Positions 45,167-56,385 of a stretch of 64,000 nt of DNA are shown here, piece after piece. Under the pieces are notes generated by a model that worked only from the letters and a program-made list of their open reading frames with translations, made no database searches and was not told where the DNA came from. The position numbers were made by a program, and so were the translations under genes. Positions within the stretch are counted from its first letter, which is position 1. Every line of letters begins with the position of its first letter. Source of the DNA: Raffaelea ambrosiae (Eukaryota > Ascomycota > Sordariomycetes > Ophiostomatales > Ophiostomataceae); contig PCDI01000006.1 in NCBI GenBank assembly GCA_002778195.1, positions 1,245,950 through 1,309,949 on the forward strand, read 5' to 3'.

Positions 45167-46126
45167 GCAAGCTGCGGAACCGTTACTATGCGGAGCTGGC
45201 TTCCTTCTATTTGTAAGTGGCTGTTTCTGATAAAACCTCCAAGAAAGAACACATATCCAGAAATGCAATACAACCCGCGAGAAAGGAAAAAAATCAAGAT
45301 TCTTTCCGATCATAATTTTATTACATGTCTCGGGATGTTCAGGAGGCCGACTGTCCAAGTCTCTACGACATCAGATTTGCATCTTCACAAGGCTGCTTGA
45401 GAGCTGTCGTCGGGTCTCAAAGACTTCATCACGCCAGTTACCCCCCATCCTTCATTCGTTCCCTGTTTGGTTATGGAACGGCCTAGGTCTCCAAATCCTC
45501 TGTTCTTGTATCTCCCCGACTTATTATATTTTATATTATTCTTTTTTGAGCTATTTCCTCTTGATTTATTGACGCTAAACAAAACGCTAAGACATCTGAA
45601 TCTTGCACGTCTGATGTTAGCGCCGTCGTTGCACTGCACTGCTCGCCAACCCCTTCGCGAGACGTCATTTGCATAGAGCACTACGGCAAACATGCTGGGA
45701 ATTCTTCTAGCATTTGTAACAGAAAAGAATGTGCCCCGACGCGGGGGTTGGCGATTTTTGCCTTCACCCCTTACGTCCTGCGTCTTTCAGCCGTGACGAC
45801 GTCCCCCACGCTTCAGTACATCCAGGTGAGTGGGGCATACTTAATCACCGATTAGGGGGGAGGGGCGATGTGGCTATTACATTTGTTAGCAGCCGCAAGC
45901 TGAGCAAGGCTCGTGGAGCTGCATGGTACTTGAAAAGGAACCATAGCCCCAAAATCAGTAAGGGTTTTCAGGGTCTACAACATCCCCATGAAGTTCTATC
46001 TAATTCATCTCAAATGACGCCAGTGTCCAATTAGCAATCCCGAAAAGTATCAACGCCAAGACGAACCACATTTTTACACGTATTCGTTTTACTGCCACAA
46101 TAGCTAGTACGAATTACATGGAATAT
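45167..46126. other. Interval without a supported gene
   Basis: Short frames only. No domain, splice pattern or repeat was recognised between the promoter of the ice-binding-like gene and the LINE 3' end. Confidence 0.45.
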
Positions 46127-46648
46127 TACACTTAGTACTATAAACGGTTCCACCTATAAGCACGAGTTAAGTCGCGTTACCAATGTAACGAAGACACTAC
46201 ACCGAAGCACTTAGTTTACTACCGCGTTTATCGTCACCGGTGGAACAAACACGCGCTTAGAATGAGCCAAGCACGCATACTAGAGAGCACACCTGCCCGT
46301 TGGAGTTTTTTTATGGATTTAATCGCTCACCCGATGGTCTTTTCTTTGTTTTTAACTACCGTCATACACCCCTTAGGGTAAACGACGGCACGAGGCTCAA
46401 GGCCTCTTGCTCAGACGAACTTTCAACAACAGGATGTTTAAGGAGATATATACGGTGGGACACAGGGTCAGACGGAGGACTCGCATGCCCGCACGCGACG
46501 CCCACATAGAGGGCAGTAGATCAGGTCTTGCCGGGACTAGCCCACTGACAGTAGTTAGGCCCCAGCACGTTACATGCGCCCAGCTGCGCGATACACGGCA
46601 CCGCAAGCGGTGCCAGTGACGTTAAAATTAATTCAATTCATTCAATTC
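46127..46648 (+). mobile_element. LINE-C: 5'-truncated LINE 3' end, mildly mutated
   Basis: About 520 bp homologous to the LINE end at 36.0-36.5 kb. It reads as the Tad1-like ORF2 tail with a K-H-L-V-Y-Y-R-V-Y-R-H-R-W-N-K-H-A-L-R-M motif, then S-F-F-M-D-L-I-A-H-P-M-V-F-S. The 3' tail ends GTTAAAATTAATTCAATTCA. Severe 5' truncation is typical of non-LTR insertion. It is in direct orientation with the 36-kb copy and clearly less mutated. No convincing target duplication was found. Confidence 0.85.
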
Positions 46649-46900
46649 TTGCACTTTCTCTTTAATAAGAACGAACGAATGTTTTCATCGGGCTGTTTAT
46701 TTACGGGAATGGGAACGGAAATGGTCCGAGCTAATCAGCCTAGGGTAGCTGGCCGTAGTCGAACTCCAGTTCATTTCCATAGCCAGACTATCCTAAATCT
46801 CATGCTGAACTATGAAACCTATTGTGATTCCCTAGCCTTACCTGTGATCCGAGCCACTGGCGGTATAACAAAGCCGATTTGACTATTCTTGAGATCCATT

Positions 46901-48734
46901 TCATGCCATTTCCGCAATTGGCCTGGTTTCTTTGTGGAAGAGTTTCGACCACCGGGTCAGAAAACTCACCAATACGGCGAGAGCGGCCAGGCCGACACAG
47001 AGCGCCCAGACAACCTTGAGGCCAGATAGATAGCCATGGATGATGATCGGTAGCTGCTCCGCGGTGAACACGCTGCGTATTTCTGTGCTGCCGGTAGCCA
47101 GGATCAAGCTGCCGGGAATGTCCGGGGCCCGGGCCGCGACGGTCTTGAGCAGCGTATTGTTGAAGGCACATTGGGCAGCCGACAGCCCGAGGGCGCCCCC
47201 CACCGTCTGCATCACTGTAGGTATACGCTTGTGTCAGCCGAGGTTCCCGCTCCTACAAGAAAGTCCACTGGGGGAAGACCTACACAAGATCAGGGCTGTG
47301 ACCAGCGGCAGGTCGCTGGTGGGCTGGCCCGACTGCGCGCTGGCCAGCGCGCAGGGCCAGACGCTGCCCCAGGCCAGCCCGGCAAAGATCTGAAAGCCGA
47401 TCCAGTGGCGAGCCGGGGTGTGCTGGTCCATGGTGTAGAAGAGCCCGCAGGCGACGGACACCACCACGGCGCCCGTGGTCATCATGATGCCGGCGTAGCC
47501 AAATTTGGACAGCAGCAGGGCCAGCGTGACGGACGACACGCCCAGCGTCACGACCAGCGGCAGGTTGTGCACGCCCGACTGCATGGGCGTCGTGTTGTCG
47601 ATGCTCTGGAAGTAGATGGGCAGGTAGTACAGCACGACAAAGTACGTGGCGCCAAACAAGAACTGGAACAGGCCGGGCGCCCAGACGTACCGCTGGCCCG
47701 CCAGGCGGCCGACCAGCATGGCCTGCTCGCCCTGCCACCGCTCCCAGGCGAGAAAGGCGGCGGTGAGCAGGACGCAGCCGACCAGTAGGCCGATGACCGT
47801 GCTGCTGCGCCACGCCATGGTCTGGCCGCCGTACTGGAAGGCGAGGATGAAGGCGACGAGGGCGCCCATGAGCAGCAGGGGGCCGGCGAGGTCGAGCTGG
47901 CGCAGGGTGGCCAGCAGGGGCAGAGGCGCCGGTCGGCGGACGGGCAGGCGGAACGACAGCAGCGTCAGCACGGCGGCGACGGCCCCAACGGGTACTGTGC
48001 GCGTTTCGTTAGCGAAGGAACTGTGGACGGCGCGGACAGCCACCACGAAGCACCACTGCACCACCACCGGTCACGTACAGTTCACCCAGAAGCACCACCG
48101 CCAGGACGGCCCACTCGTAAAGGCCCCGCCCAGCAGCGGCCCGCACACGGCGGCCAGTGCGTACGTCGTCGACAGCACACCCATGAGGGCGGCGCGGCGC
48201 CGCGGCGCCGCGGCCAGGGACACGGCCAGGTAGCTGCCGGTGACAATGCCGGCACAGCCCAGGCCGGCGACAGCGCGGCCGGCAATCAGCACGTTGGCAT
48301 TGGGAGCCACGCCGCACAGCAGGCTGCCGAGCTCAAAGACCAGGAGGCCGAGCAGGAACGTGGGCTTGAGCGGAAAGCGCTGCAGCGCCTTGCCCCACGA
48401 CGGCAGGAAGCCGGCATAGGACATGAAGTAGGCGGAGCCATACCACGAGACCTTGTCGAGGCCGTGGAACTCGTCGGTGATGCGCGGGATGGCCGTGGCC
48501 ACAATTGTCTAGAACGGTGTTGGTGAGCACGGGGGCCGCGGGCAAGGCTACGAGAGCAGACCTTACCTGGTCGATGGCGATGAGGAACATTGTGAGGACG
48601 GTGGATGTCATGAGCATCAGCAACTGCAGTCCACGCGGATGGGCGTGCGGCCGCAGCTCGGTGGCCTCGGTGGCCTCGGTGGCCTCGCCGGCCTCGGTGA
48701 TCCCGATGTTGGGCTCTTTCTCGGCCATTGTCAT
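46901..48734 (-). CDS. MFS multidrug/metabolite exporter, DHA2 (14-helix) family
   Basis: Proton-driven efflux pump of the plasma membrane, as commonly found in secondary-metabolite clusters. Four exons splice in frame: 48734-48567, 48508-48079, 47994-47284 and 47214-46901, giving 540 residues, normal for the family. Introns of 58, 84 and 69 bp have GTAAGG, GTACGT and GTAGGT donors and CTAG, ACAG and ACAG acceptors. Exon joining restores L-I-A-I-D-Q/T-I-V-A-T-A-I-P-R-I (the DHA2 motif of helix 1), F-W-V-N/L-P-V-G-A-V after helix 6 and L-I-L/L-M-Q-T-V-G-G-A-L-G. R-A-V-A-G-L-G-C-A-G-I and Y-A-L-A-A-V-C-G-P-L-L-G-G form motifs B and C. The N-terminus has a short Glu/Ala/Thr repeat. An ATG six bases downstream (48728) is an alternative start. 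No damage is seen. Confidence 0.93.
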
Positions 48735-49613
48735 TTGTCGCGGTCTTCCGTCGACGCGCAGACAGGGAGTCGACAGGCTGCGAAGAGTTTTTTTTTCTAT
48801 TTTCTATTTTCTGTTTTATAATTTTTATTTTTATTTTTATTACCTATTTTATTTTTCAACTTTTATTTCTCACGGTTTCCAACAATTTCCGCATTACTAA
48901 CGGAAGCAGATTGCCGCTCTATTAGTCTCCCTAATTTCCCCACTGCGCTGTCCTCCGCAGTCTCCCATATGTTCAGGGCAACCCCCCGGGAATCGGCATT
49001 GGGCTAGCGCGTGTATTGCTCCGATTTGCGGGATCGGACGCTCCGACAGGCTAGGCCGCGAGGAGGAAATGTGACGGCTTCGCATGGGGAACCGCGAAAT
49101 ACACAACAAGGGGGGCATTTCAACTTCAACAACCTGGGGTCCTGGTACGAGGCAGGTGTCGTCGTCATACCAGGGCAACCGGCGAATCTGCACGCTAGAA
49201 CAGAGCACCTCTGCCTGTCGGGGGTGCAACAGGACAGTCAAGTTGTGGTGATTGGCTGCCTGGTGTTTATCACGGCGTCTGCAGGCAGAATCTTGACAAT
49301 AGCAGTGCTCTGTTGCAAGTTTGTATTACCTGGGTGGATACTGTTGTAAACTGCCCGTGGTAACACCTCAGCCTTCTGGGCATGTTCGCGCTATTGGTCT
49401 CATTTTCAAAACATTCTTCAATTGCCGTTTCTCTTTTTGAAAAGAGTGTTCCTATCAAACACACCCCTGACCTGTTTTACATTATATGCGACCGTCCTTT
49501 TGTTTGAGCCCGAGGTATAGCCCTTTCCGACTTGGTTTCGTTGTGTTCTATCTTTCTCTCGTGCAGTCTGACCAACAACCCGCCAATGTCATGCCCACCC
49601 AAAGTCTCCCGAT
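48735..49613. other. Intergenic region between MFS and metal permease genes
   Basis: No supported gene. It holds the 5' flank of the MFS gene, with a T-rich tract at about 48788-48870, and the 3' flank of the permease gene. Short frames on both strands lack recognisable features. Confidence 0.5.
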
Positions 49614-51065
49614 TCACACCACGCTGTCTGCCACCACCACCGCCTGCGGTTTTGCGACAGTCTTTTCGTCCTTTTCGTCCCTTTCGTATTGTTCGTCGCC
49701 CGTCTGTGGGGAAACCTCTTCGAGCGCGGCCAGGTGGCCCTCGAGCACCAATCGCCGGCGCAGCACGTCGTCGTACTTGATGCGGCGCTCGGAATCGGCC
49801 AGGTTGTGGGCCTGCAGCAGCGTCACGAGCAGAAAGCCCTCGACAATCATGGTCGGCGAGTTGCACAGCAGCTGGCCCGTCTCGGTCCAGTGCATGCCCG
49901 AGGCGATGCAGATGAGCGCCACCACGACGGCCACCGAGGCATAGGTGGCGCGCGTGGACGCGCACCAGTTGCCGATGCGGACGCTGATGCGCAGCGTGAG
50001 CGAGCGCTTGGTGTGCTCCGGGGTGTGCGGCATGTCGAGGCCGAGCAGGGCGAACACCTTGCGGTCCTGCTCGAGCAGGCGGGCAAAGTGGGCGTCGCTG
50101 AGCGCGGTCTGGCGGCGGTCGACGTTTTTGAGCACGAACCCGTCAATGAACCCGGCCAGGCCCGTGTAGGTGCCGATGATGAGGAACCAGTTGTCGTCAA
50201 AGTGCATGGGCTCGCCGATGGCGAGCCACACAATGAACACGGCCGTGGCCAGCAGCACGCCGGCGCCGCCGCCAATGAGGCGGCCGTACTTGTCAATGAT
50301 GCGGTGCCAGCGCGACGGGGAGGGCGCCAGCGTGTCCAGCGCGACGGGAGCGGCGGCCGCGCCGGTCAGGTGCTGCAGGTGGGCGTCCATGGCGTCGTCG
50401 AGGGTGTCGATGCCTTGCACCACGCGCTCGAGGTGGTCTTCGTGCTGCCCGCGGATGTTTTGCAGAAACATGGACATAAAGGTGATCTCAAAGGCCGTCG
50501 TCGTGTTGATGATCAGCTGCCACAGGTCGGAGAAGTGGAGGGGGATGCCCATGAAGACCCAGACCAGGATGCCGGCCACGTACATGGCCATGAAGACCAG
50601 CGAGCCGGCCCCGATGGCGACGACGTTGGACACCTTGTCCAGCTTGTCCTCCCGCTGGAAGGCCGCGGCGGCCGCCACGTCGTCGCGCTCGTGTCGCTTG
50701 GCCCGGCGCACGGCGTCTCGCTGCGCCGGCGTCATGGACAGAAACATGCGTTCCGTCGCCTCGCTGCGGGACAGCAGGCCGAACACGCGCGCACACAGGT
50801 TGCGCGTCATGTTGGCCTGCTGGCGCAGCAGCAGCGTGTCGGAGAGGTAGGCTTGGATGGACGACACGTCCTGTAGCACCACCTGCCACGTATCGGACGC
50901 CCCGCGCACCATGCCCCAGATCGACCAGGCCAGGAGAAGCAGGAGCGTGCTGCCCATGGCATACCGGGTCGATGCCGCCTTGACGGCCGTGTCCAGGCCG
51001 ACGGTGACACAGCGGGCGATGGGGCGGAAGATGATCTTCCAACAAGGAGTCTCGGAAGCAGTCAT
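49614..51065 (-). CDS. Fet4-like low-affinity iron/zinc permease
   Basis: Low-affinity divalent metal uptake (Fe2+, Zn2+) at the plasma membrane. A single exon of 483 codons begins at the ATG at 51065. Two homologous halves each carry the family signature of a hydrophobic helix followed by an F-x-D-x-W motif: I-P-L-H-F-S-D-L-W-Q-L-I-I-N-T-T-T with F-L-Q-N-I-R-G-Q-H in the first half, and E-P-M-H-F-D-D-N-W-F-L-I-I-G-T-Y-T in the second. About eight helices are apparent, with a charged cytosolic loop (residues about 105-150) and a charged C-terminal tail. Codon use matches its neighbours. It lies between the MFS exporter and the tailoring enzymes; a functional link is possible but not shown. 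Confidence 0.9.
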   Translation of the reverse strand: MTASETPCWKIIFRPIARCVTVGLDTAVKAASTRYAMGSTLLLLLAWSIWGMVRGASDTWQVVLQDVSSIQAYLSDTLLLRQQANMTRNLCARVFGLLSRSEATERMFLSMTPAQRDAVRRAKRHERDDVAAAAAFQREDKLDKVSNVVAIGAGSLVFMAMYVAGILVWVFMGIPLHFSDLWQLIINTTTAFEITFMSMFLQNIRGQHEDHLERVVQGIDTLDDAMDAHLQHLTGAAAAPVALDTLAPSPSRWHRIIDKYGRLIGGGAGVLLATAVFIVWLAIGEPMHFDDNWFLIIGTYTGLAGFIDGFVLKNVDRRQTALSDAHFARLLEQDRKVFALLGLDMPHTPEHTKRSLTLRISVRIGNWCASTRATYASVAVVVALICIASGMHWTETGQLLCNSPTMIVEGFLLVTLLQAHNLADSERRIKYDDVLRRRLVLEGHLAALEEVSPQTGDEQYERDEKDEKTVAKPQAVVVADSVV

Positions 51066-54000
51066 GGTCGAAACGATGGCAACTGTACTGTTGTATAATG
51101 GATGGGGAGGGATGGCGAGGAAGGATCAGAACATGGCATCATCTGCAGAAGGAAACCCGTCCCCATTTATGCTGATAAGATGCTACTAGCAGTGACATCC
51201 TCGCGACGCATTGTTGGCTATGTTGGTCTCTCTCTCTCTCTTTTCTTTCCCTTCCTTCCTGCTTGACTATGGCCATGCGCATCGTACTTGTTTTCAATTC
51301 GCTTACAAGGTTGGGGGAGAAAACACCCAAGACGTGACTCCATTCACACAAGAAGTGAGTTGCTTTTCTGCAGACGTGACTCAAAATCACAAGCATTCAC
51401 GACGCACTTCTGTAAAAGGAATGTCGGCAACCTTCCGCTTCAGGGAATTTGAGACGAATATCATCGACTGCAACCATGGGTGGTAGGACGAGAATCCCCG
51501 TCCAAGAAGAAAAAAAAGTGGTCGCATTAGATCATTGCAAGCGTTTGTATTCGACGATGTAGTCAGCCATCTGATAAGATGCTGACGCGCCAAGAGCCGA
51601 CACCTTGCCCGACCAACCACGCTGGGCGTCACGCTACAGAAGCCAAGTGGGCCAAGCAATGGCCCGACATTTCACTGGAAAGCAACGAAAAGCTTATTAC
51701 GATCACCCCCACGAGCACGTTCCTAGGTCTCCACCCGAGGGGGGGAGTGTTTTTCAGTCTGCGCCCTATTGGGCGGACCGTTTAGGCAACCTTGTGCACC
51801 GCAGGATCGACCTGTTTGAGCCGGTCTGACAAGGTTTGTGGACTGCCGCAGCCCAAGTCTGAAGTCGAATTGGCTGTTGTCTCACCATGAGCGTCTGTGG
51901 AGAGAGCATCTCCGTGGGGTGCGAAGGAACCAACTAATCTCGATACGGAAGGCGTACTGCGCAGGCATGTGTAAGAGAAATTCTATAGGATTCCTACAAC
52001 ACCTGTTTTCTTCTCGGTTGGGTAGGATGGCGTTTATCTTTTTTCATTTGGGGGTTCAACACAGTGGACGACTGGTTCTTCCACTTGTGCATATAGTATC
52101 ATGTTCGGGCGTTTGTCCGGGGTTTTGTCGGCCGAAAAGGAAGAAAAGACAAAAGAAAAAAAAAAGAGTCCCGTTGGTACCTCGTATCCGAGCCAAGTTG
52201 GACGAATGCTGCCTCGTTTGGCTGTCCAGGATTCGTCGTATGTGGTTTTTGTCACCATACGCAAGAATCTGTTTCCATCTGCCTCTACTCTCCATGCCGT
52301 ATACGATCTTGTCATGTTTTTGGACAAGTTCGGAGACGGCCGCGCGACGTGCGGCGGACACGTTGTCCCGGCTGTGGAAAGCACGATAATCATGACGATG
52401 CACTCAAACTTGCAACGCTACTGAGGAAGTTGCGAGTGGTCACGAAACAGGAAACTGATCCGCGGACGCTCGTATGGGAGTGCATCTTACCTACCCACAA
52501 TACTGCCAGCCTCGGCGCCTCGGGACGCAAAAGCTTGTGAGACTTCGTATGACCCAACGGGCATCCCGCTCTTTATCTGGTTCCAGAACTCGACACTCGG
52601 GCCTTTTGCCACTGATCATCGTCCCTGGCAGGTACGCCCACGGGGGATGGCGTGCGACGAGGAGGGGGCCAATAACGTCTCTACCCCAGCTTCAGCTAGG
52701 AGGTGAGGCTAGACTTGGCAGGCGTATTACGTAAGAATCCAGTAACTTGCATCTGCATACTTCACATTGGACAGGCGGATTGAGAAAACAGAATGATATG
52801 CTTTGAAGTTCAGGCTATTGGGTGAAAGGATGAATGCGTGACCTGCAAAGACTCGGTTGCCAACCAAAAGGCTTTATTTTGATTTGTGTTCATAACCAGT
52901 TTGGCCGAATCGTAGAATTTTGCGCATGGCAACCTCTTTACAGTCTGTCACCATAAGGAGAGTGTTGGGGTGCAAATTTGACGCCACACTGAGGAGAGAT
53001 AGTATAAGAGACAAGGTCCCAGCCACAATTTTACGTACTGTGGTTCGCGCAGATATTCATAGTTGTTCTTTGCGATTGAGAAGAAGAGGCAATGGATCTC
53101 CTGGCCAGACGCCTACCATATGGTTACGGGTTTATTCCTCCCCTCTGATACTCTTCAACACTGGGATGAGAGAATATATGAACGCCATATTCCACATACC
53201 AGAAGAAAGGTCGGATGGCGGTAGCACGATGTATGAATTGTTCAGTAAGTGGCTGTCCGCATTGCTGCGTCTTGATTCTACGATTCAATTGCATCGGATT
53301 ACTTCTTGTATTTCAAACCGAGCACAGTGACGGAGTAGACTATCGCTAACTCGTGTTTTCACCAACAAAACGAACATAGAATTACTCCGCATACAACTAG
53401 TAAGAGGGGCACAGAGACTACTCGTACTGAGACTAGCACATGGTCGAATGTCCGACCAGGGAAGACTAGGGCGTGCTCCACCGAAGAAAAAAGGATGTGA
53501 CTACGACGCTGCACAGAGTTGTCGTACTTTCCTAAAAGCAAGACGTCTGCTAATAACACGCAAGCCAGGCCCGCTGGGACCTTTCATTTATCATTCTGCA
53601 TCCAATAAGGGGGCCACCGCATCAAAACTAACCATCCGCTCGTCCGCGTTCTCGGTAGTGTATGAGCACCAGGGCAGCCTGAGTCGGTGTTCCACTTTCC
53701 ATGCCATTTTGAGTGATTTTGGGGAGCAGCGCAAGACGACACGACGCACCCTTGACATAACAGCAGGAGGTCTACCATGCCCAGCAATCTGCAGCGCGTG
53801 GAGCGCAAGATCGATTCTTGGCTGTCTCCCCGGGGATGCGAGCGCACGATCTGGCAATGCATGCACCAGGCAGAGTTCAAGAGAAGATTCTCGAAGATGG
53901 CAAGATTTGTTTGGTGAAATCGGTTCCATGAATAGAACATGGCCCGCTAACGTCGACTTATCTGTGGATACAACCGGCAAATACAAATATCCCCTCCATA

Positions 54001-54392
54001 CGGGGTTCACCAACTCCCTGCCCATGGCGTCGACACCTAACGACGCGGCAGGTGTTTCCGTGGGCTCAGTGTTACTGGCTCTCGACTATGCAAACAAGCA
54101 CGGATATAATACGGATAACCGCACACAAGTTCTCCTATCTCGGGATACACGTAGTCTGTGGCAGTGCCTCTTTCGGTGCGTTTCTTGTTACGGCGAAGGA
54201 TCCAAAATGAAACGCGGCGTCGCAATCCAGCTCACTAGCGATCGTCTCTGCGCTGGCGGGTTTGGCCTGCAGGGATCCCTTGCTCCTGTTTTCCTCGCCT
54301 TTTTCTCTCCTCGTTCTCTTCCGGGCACGATGGCCCGCCCGCTCTCCCTCCCCCCGCGGTGACAAACCTCACAAACCACGCAAGACGCCAAC
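51066..54392. other. 3.3-kb interval without a confidently supported gene
   Basis: Several open frames exist but none has a recognisable domain. The minus strand at 52034-52403 is open in two frames. The plus strand has a 136-codon frame at 52920-53330 and a 304-codon frame at 53448-54362. The last is long but overlaps open minus frames, is rich in Ser/Arg/Cys without pattern, and ends just 30 bp before the acyltransferase ATG where a promoter is expected. Decayed genes or 5' leader sequence are likely. Confidence 0.4.
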
Positions 54393-55838
54393 ATGGGTTC
54401 CATCGCGGTGTCGGACGACAGTCTTCCCAGCCTGACGGCTCTCGAGCGGATCGGCCCCAAGGGGTACCTCCGGTATGTGTTTCCCTTTGAGCTGGGCGCG
54501 TCCTACGACCTCGACGAGGTCGTGGGGGCGCTGCGGGCGGGCTACACCGCTGCCCAGGCGCGCATCCCGGCGCTGGGCTGCGAAGCGGTGCCCGATCCCA
54601 GCGCGAAGCAAGCGGGCGTGATGCGGCTGCAGAGGATGGCGCCCGGCAGCTTTGACGCCATCGTGGTGCGCGACCTGCGGGCGCCCGAAGCGTCGGCGCT
54701 GGCCTATGCGGATCTGAAGGCGCGGAACTTTCCCGTGTCGGCCTTTGACGAGGCCATGATGCGCCGCAGCGTGTGGGTGCAGCCGGGGGAGCGCATGCCG
54801 ATTTCCATGCTGCAGGCCAACTTCATCCGCGGCGGGCTCGTGCTGACGTGGTGCATCCTGCACATGTTTGGCGACGGCAACACCTTTTATACCTGGATGC
54901 GCCTCTGGGCGGAGGGCGTGCGCCGCCACCAAGGGCTCGCCATCGACGCGCCCGTGGAGATCCACCCGGACATGCTCGCGCACCGCCAGCAGGTGACGAC
55001 GCCGTCGGGCCGCAACAAGGGCCGCGCGGCGGACCACCCCGAGTATACGGTGCTGCCGTTCACGCCGCCGGGGGCGCCGCCCAAGATGCTCTCGATGAGC
55101 CACCGCGGCCAGGTCTTTTACTTCTCGCCCGCGGCGCTGGTGGCCCTCAAGCAGGCGGCCGCGCCCGCGCATGCCTCCCAGCCGACGGAGCAGACCTGGA
55201 TCTCCACCAACGACGCCCTCTCGGCCCTGCTCTGGCGCACCGTCATGGCCGTGCAGTGGCCGGAGCTGGCCGCGGCACCCGCCGCCGGCACGACGGACGA
55301 TGACGACAAGAACGACAAGAACGACCCCCTGTCCGTCTTCAACATTGCCATCGACGGCCGCCTGCGCACCGACCCCCCCATCCACCCGCACACGCTCGGC
55401 TGCTTCCTCGAGTACGTGGTGGTGTCGGCGCCGGTGCGGCAGATCCTGACGACGCTGAACCTGGCCGACCTGGCCGTCCGCATCCGCCAGTCGCTGCTGC
55501 GCGCCGACAAGCACTTCACCGACGACATTGTCGCGCTCGTCGACAACCTCGAGGACGTCGACCGCCTCGTGCCCACGGCCTTTTTCGACGTGCCCGGGTA
55601 CAACTGCGTGCAGACGTCGTGGGTCAACTTCCCGCTGTACGACCTTTCCTGGGGCCCGCTGCTGGGCGGCTGTGTCCAGGCCGTGCGCACGCCGGCCGTG
55701 GGCTGCATCAACGGCCTGCAGGTGGCGCTGCCCGTGCTCCCGGACGGCGGCATGGAGATTCTCGTCGGCGTCGAGCAGAGCTGCATCGACCGCCTCATGC
55801 ACGAGCCGCTGTGGAGGAAGTATGCGGAGCCGCGGTAA
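54393..55838 (+). CDS. BAHD-type acyltransferase (trichothecene 3-O-acetyltransferase-like)
   Basis: Transfers an acyl group from acyl-CoA to a hydroxyl (or amine) of a small molecule in the cytosol; fungal members decorate mycotoxins and polyketides. A single exon of 481 codons begins at an ATG with C at -3 and GG after it. The catalytic HxxxD motif is intact as H157-M-F-G-D161, preceded by R-G-G-L-V-L-T-W-C-I-L. The second structural motif (DFGWG in plants) appears as D417-L-S-W-G421, after F-D-V-P-G-Y-N-C-V-Q-T-S-W. A Thr/Asp/Lys-rich loop near residues 300-315 is an insertion or linker. Length is normal. It is followed by the O-methyltransferase on the same strand with 547 bp between. The substrate cannot be predicted. 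Confidence 0.92.
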   Translation: MGSIAVSDDSLPSLTALERIGPKGYLRYVFPFELGASYDLDEVVGALRAGYTAAQARIPALGCEAVPDPSAKQAGVMRLQRMAPGSFDAIVVRDLRAPEASALAYADLKARNFPVSAFDEAMMRRSVWVQPGERMPISMLQANFIRGGLVLTWCILHMFGDGNTFYTWMRLWAEGVRRHQGLAIDAPVEIHPDMLAHRQQVTTPSGRNKGRAADHPEYTVLPFTPPGAPPKMLSMSHRGQVFYFSPAALVALKQAAAPAHASQPTEQTWISTNDALSALLWRTVMAVQWPELAAAPAAGTTDDDDKNDKNDPLSVFNIAIDGRLRTDPPIHPHTLGCFLEYVVVSAPVRQILTTLNLADLAVRIRQSLLRADKHFTDDIVALVDNLEDVDRLVPTAFFDVPGYNCVQTSWVNFPLYDLSWGPLLGGCVQAVRTPAVGCINGLQVALPVLPDGGMEILVGVEQSCIDRLMHEPLWRKYAEPR

Positions 55839-56259
55839 ATGGCACGGGCCCGACGTGTGCCCGATCGGGGCGGATGGCCATCGTCATAGTGTGGTGGATG
55901 GAGGCGGGCAGGGAAGCAAGGACGAGTGGTCGCGTAGGATGCAAGAGCCTGTGAAAGCTGCGGGTAGTTATTCAGACATTCCAATAGATGGCTGCCCATT
56001 TTTTGCCTCGTATAAGTCGCTTTCGGTCGCACAGCACAAAACAACAGGCTTACACAATGTGGTGTAAGCAGAGTTCTGTCCAAAACAGGAAGTTGTCTTA
56101 CAACCAGGTTTGGCCTTTCATAGTAGGGCTGAGCAGTCAGATGTGACAGCCAGTCGGTGATTGGTGCCGTGCTTACGCTCAGCTGGCCCGAACTACGGCC
56201 ATTGGTGTGGCATGATTATCCAACCACGCAGTGTCATAGAATGGTGTTCGGATGTTGCG

Positions 56260-56268
56260 TATATATAT
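56260..56268 (+). promoter_or_regulatory. TATA-like box of the O-methyltransferase gene
   Basis: A TATATATA run about 120 bp upstream of the ATG at 56386, followed by a pyrimidine-rich stretch (about 56338-56362), the usual arrangement of a fungal core promoter. Confidence 0.5.
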
Positions 56269-56385
56269 GGAGCCGGGCGAAGTCGGCTGATTTCAGACAG
56301 ACATTCCTTGCTCCTTGATCGTGGAAACACGGTGCCCCGTTCTCCTCACTTTTTTTTCCCCTCAACGACCATTGTTACCAAAAGC

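Noticed and set aside
47171..48526. Plus-strand frames of 167-205 codons opposite the MFS gene
   Set aside because: Antisense to exons whose splicing reconstructs a complete 14-helix transporter.
49689..50876. 395-codon plus frame opposite the Fet4-like gene
   Set aside because: Val/Gly/Arg/His-rich antisense translation with no domain; the minus strand encodes a clear metal permease.
53448..54362. 304-codon plus frame upstream of the acyltransferase
   Set aside because: Long, but compositionally unpatterned, overlapped by open minus frames, with no recognisable domain, and it occupies the expected promoter of the next gene.
54369..55802. 477-codon minus frame opposite the acyltransferase
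   Set aside because: It mirrors the GC-rich third positions of the real gene, is His/Arg/Val/Gly-rich and has no domain; the plus frame has the catalytic HMFGD and DLSWG motifs.
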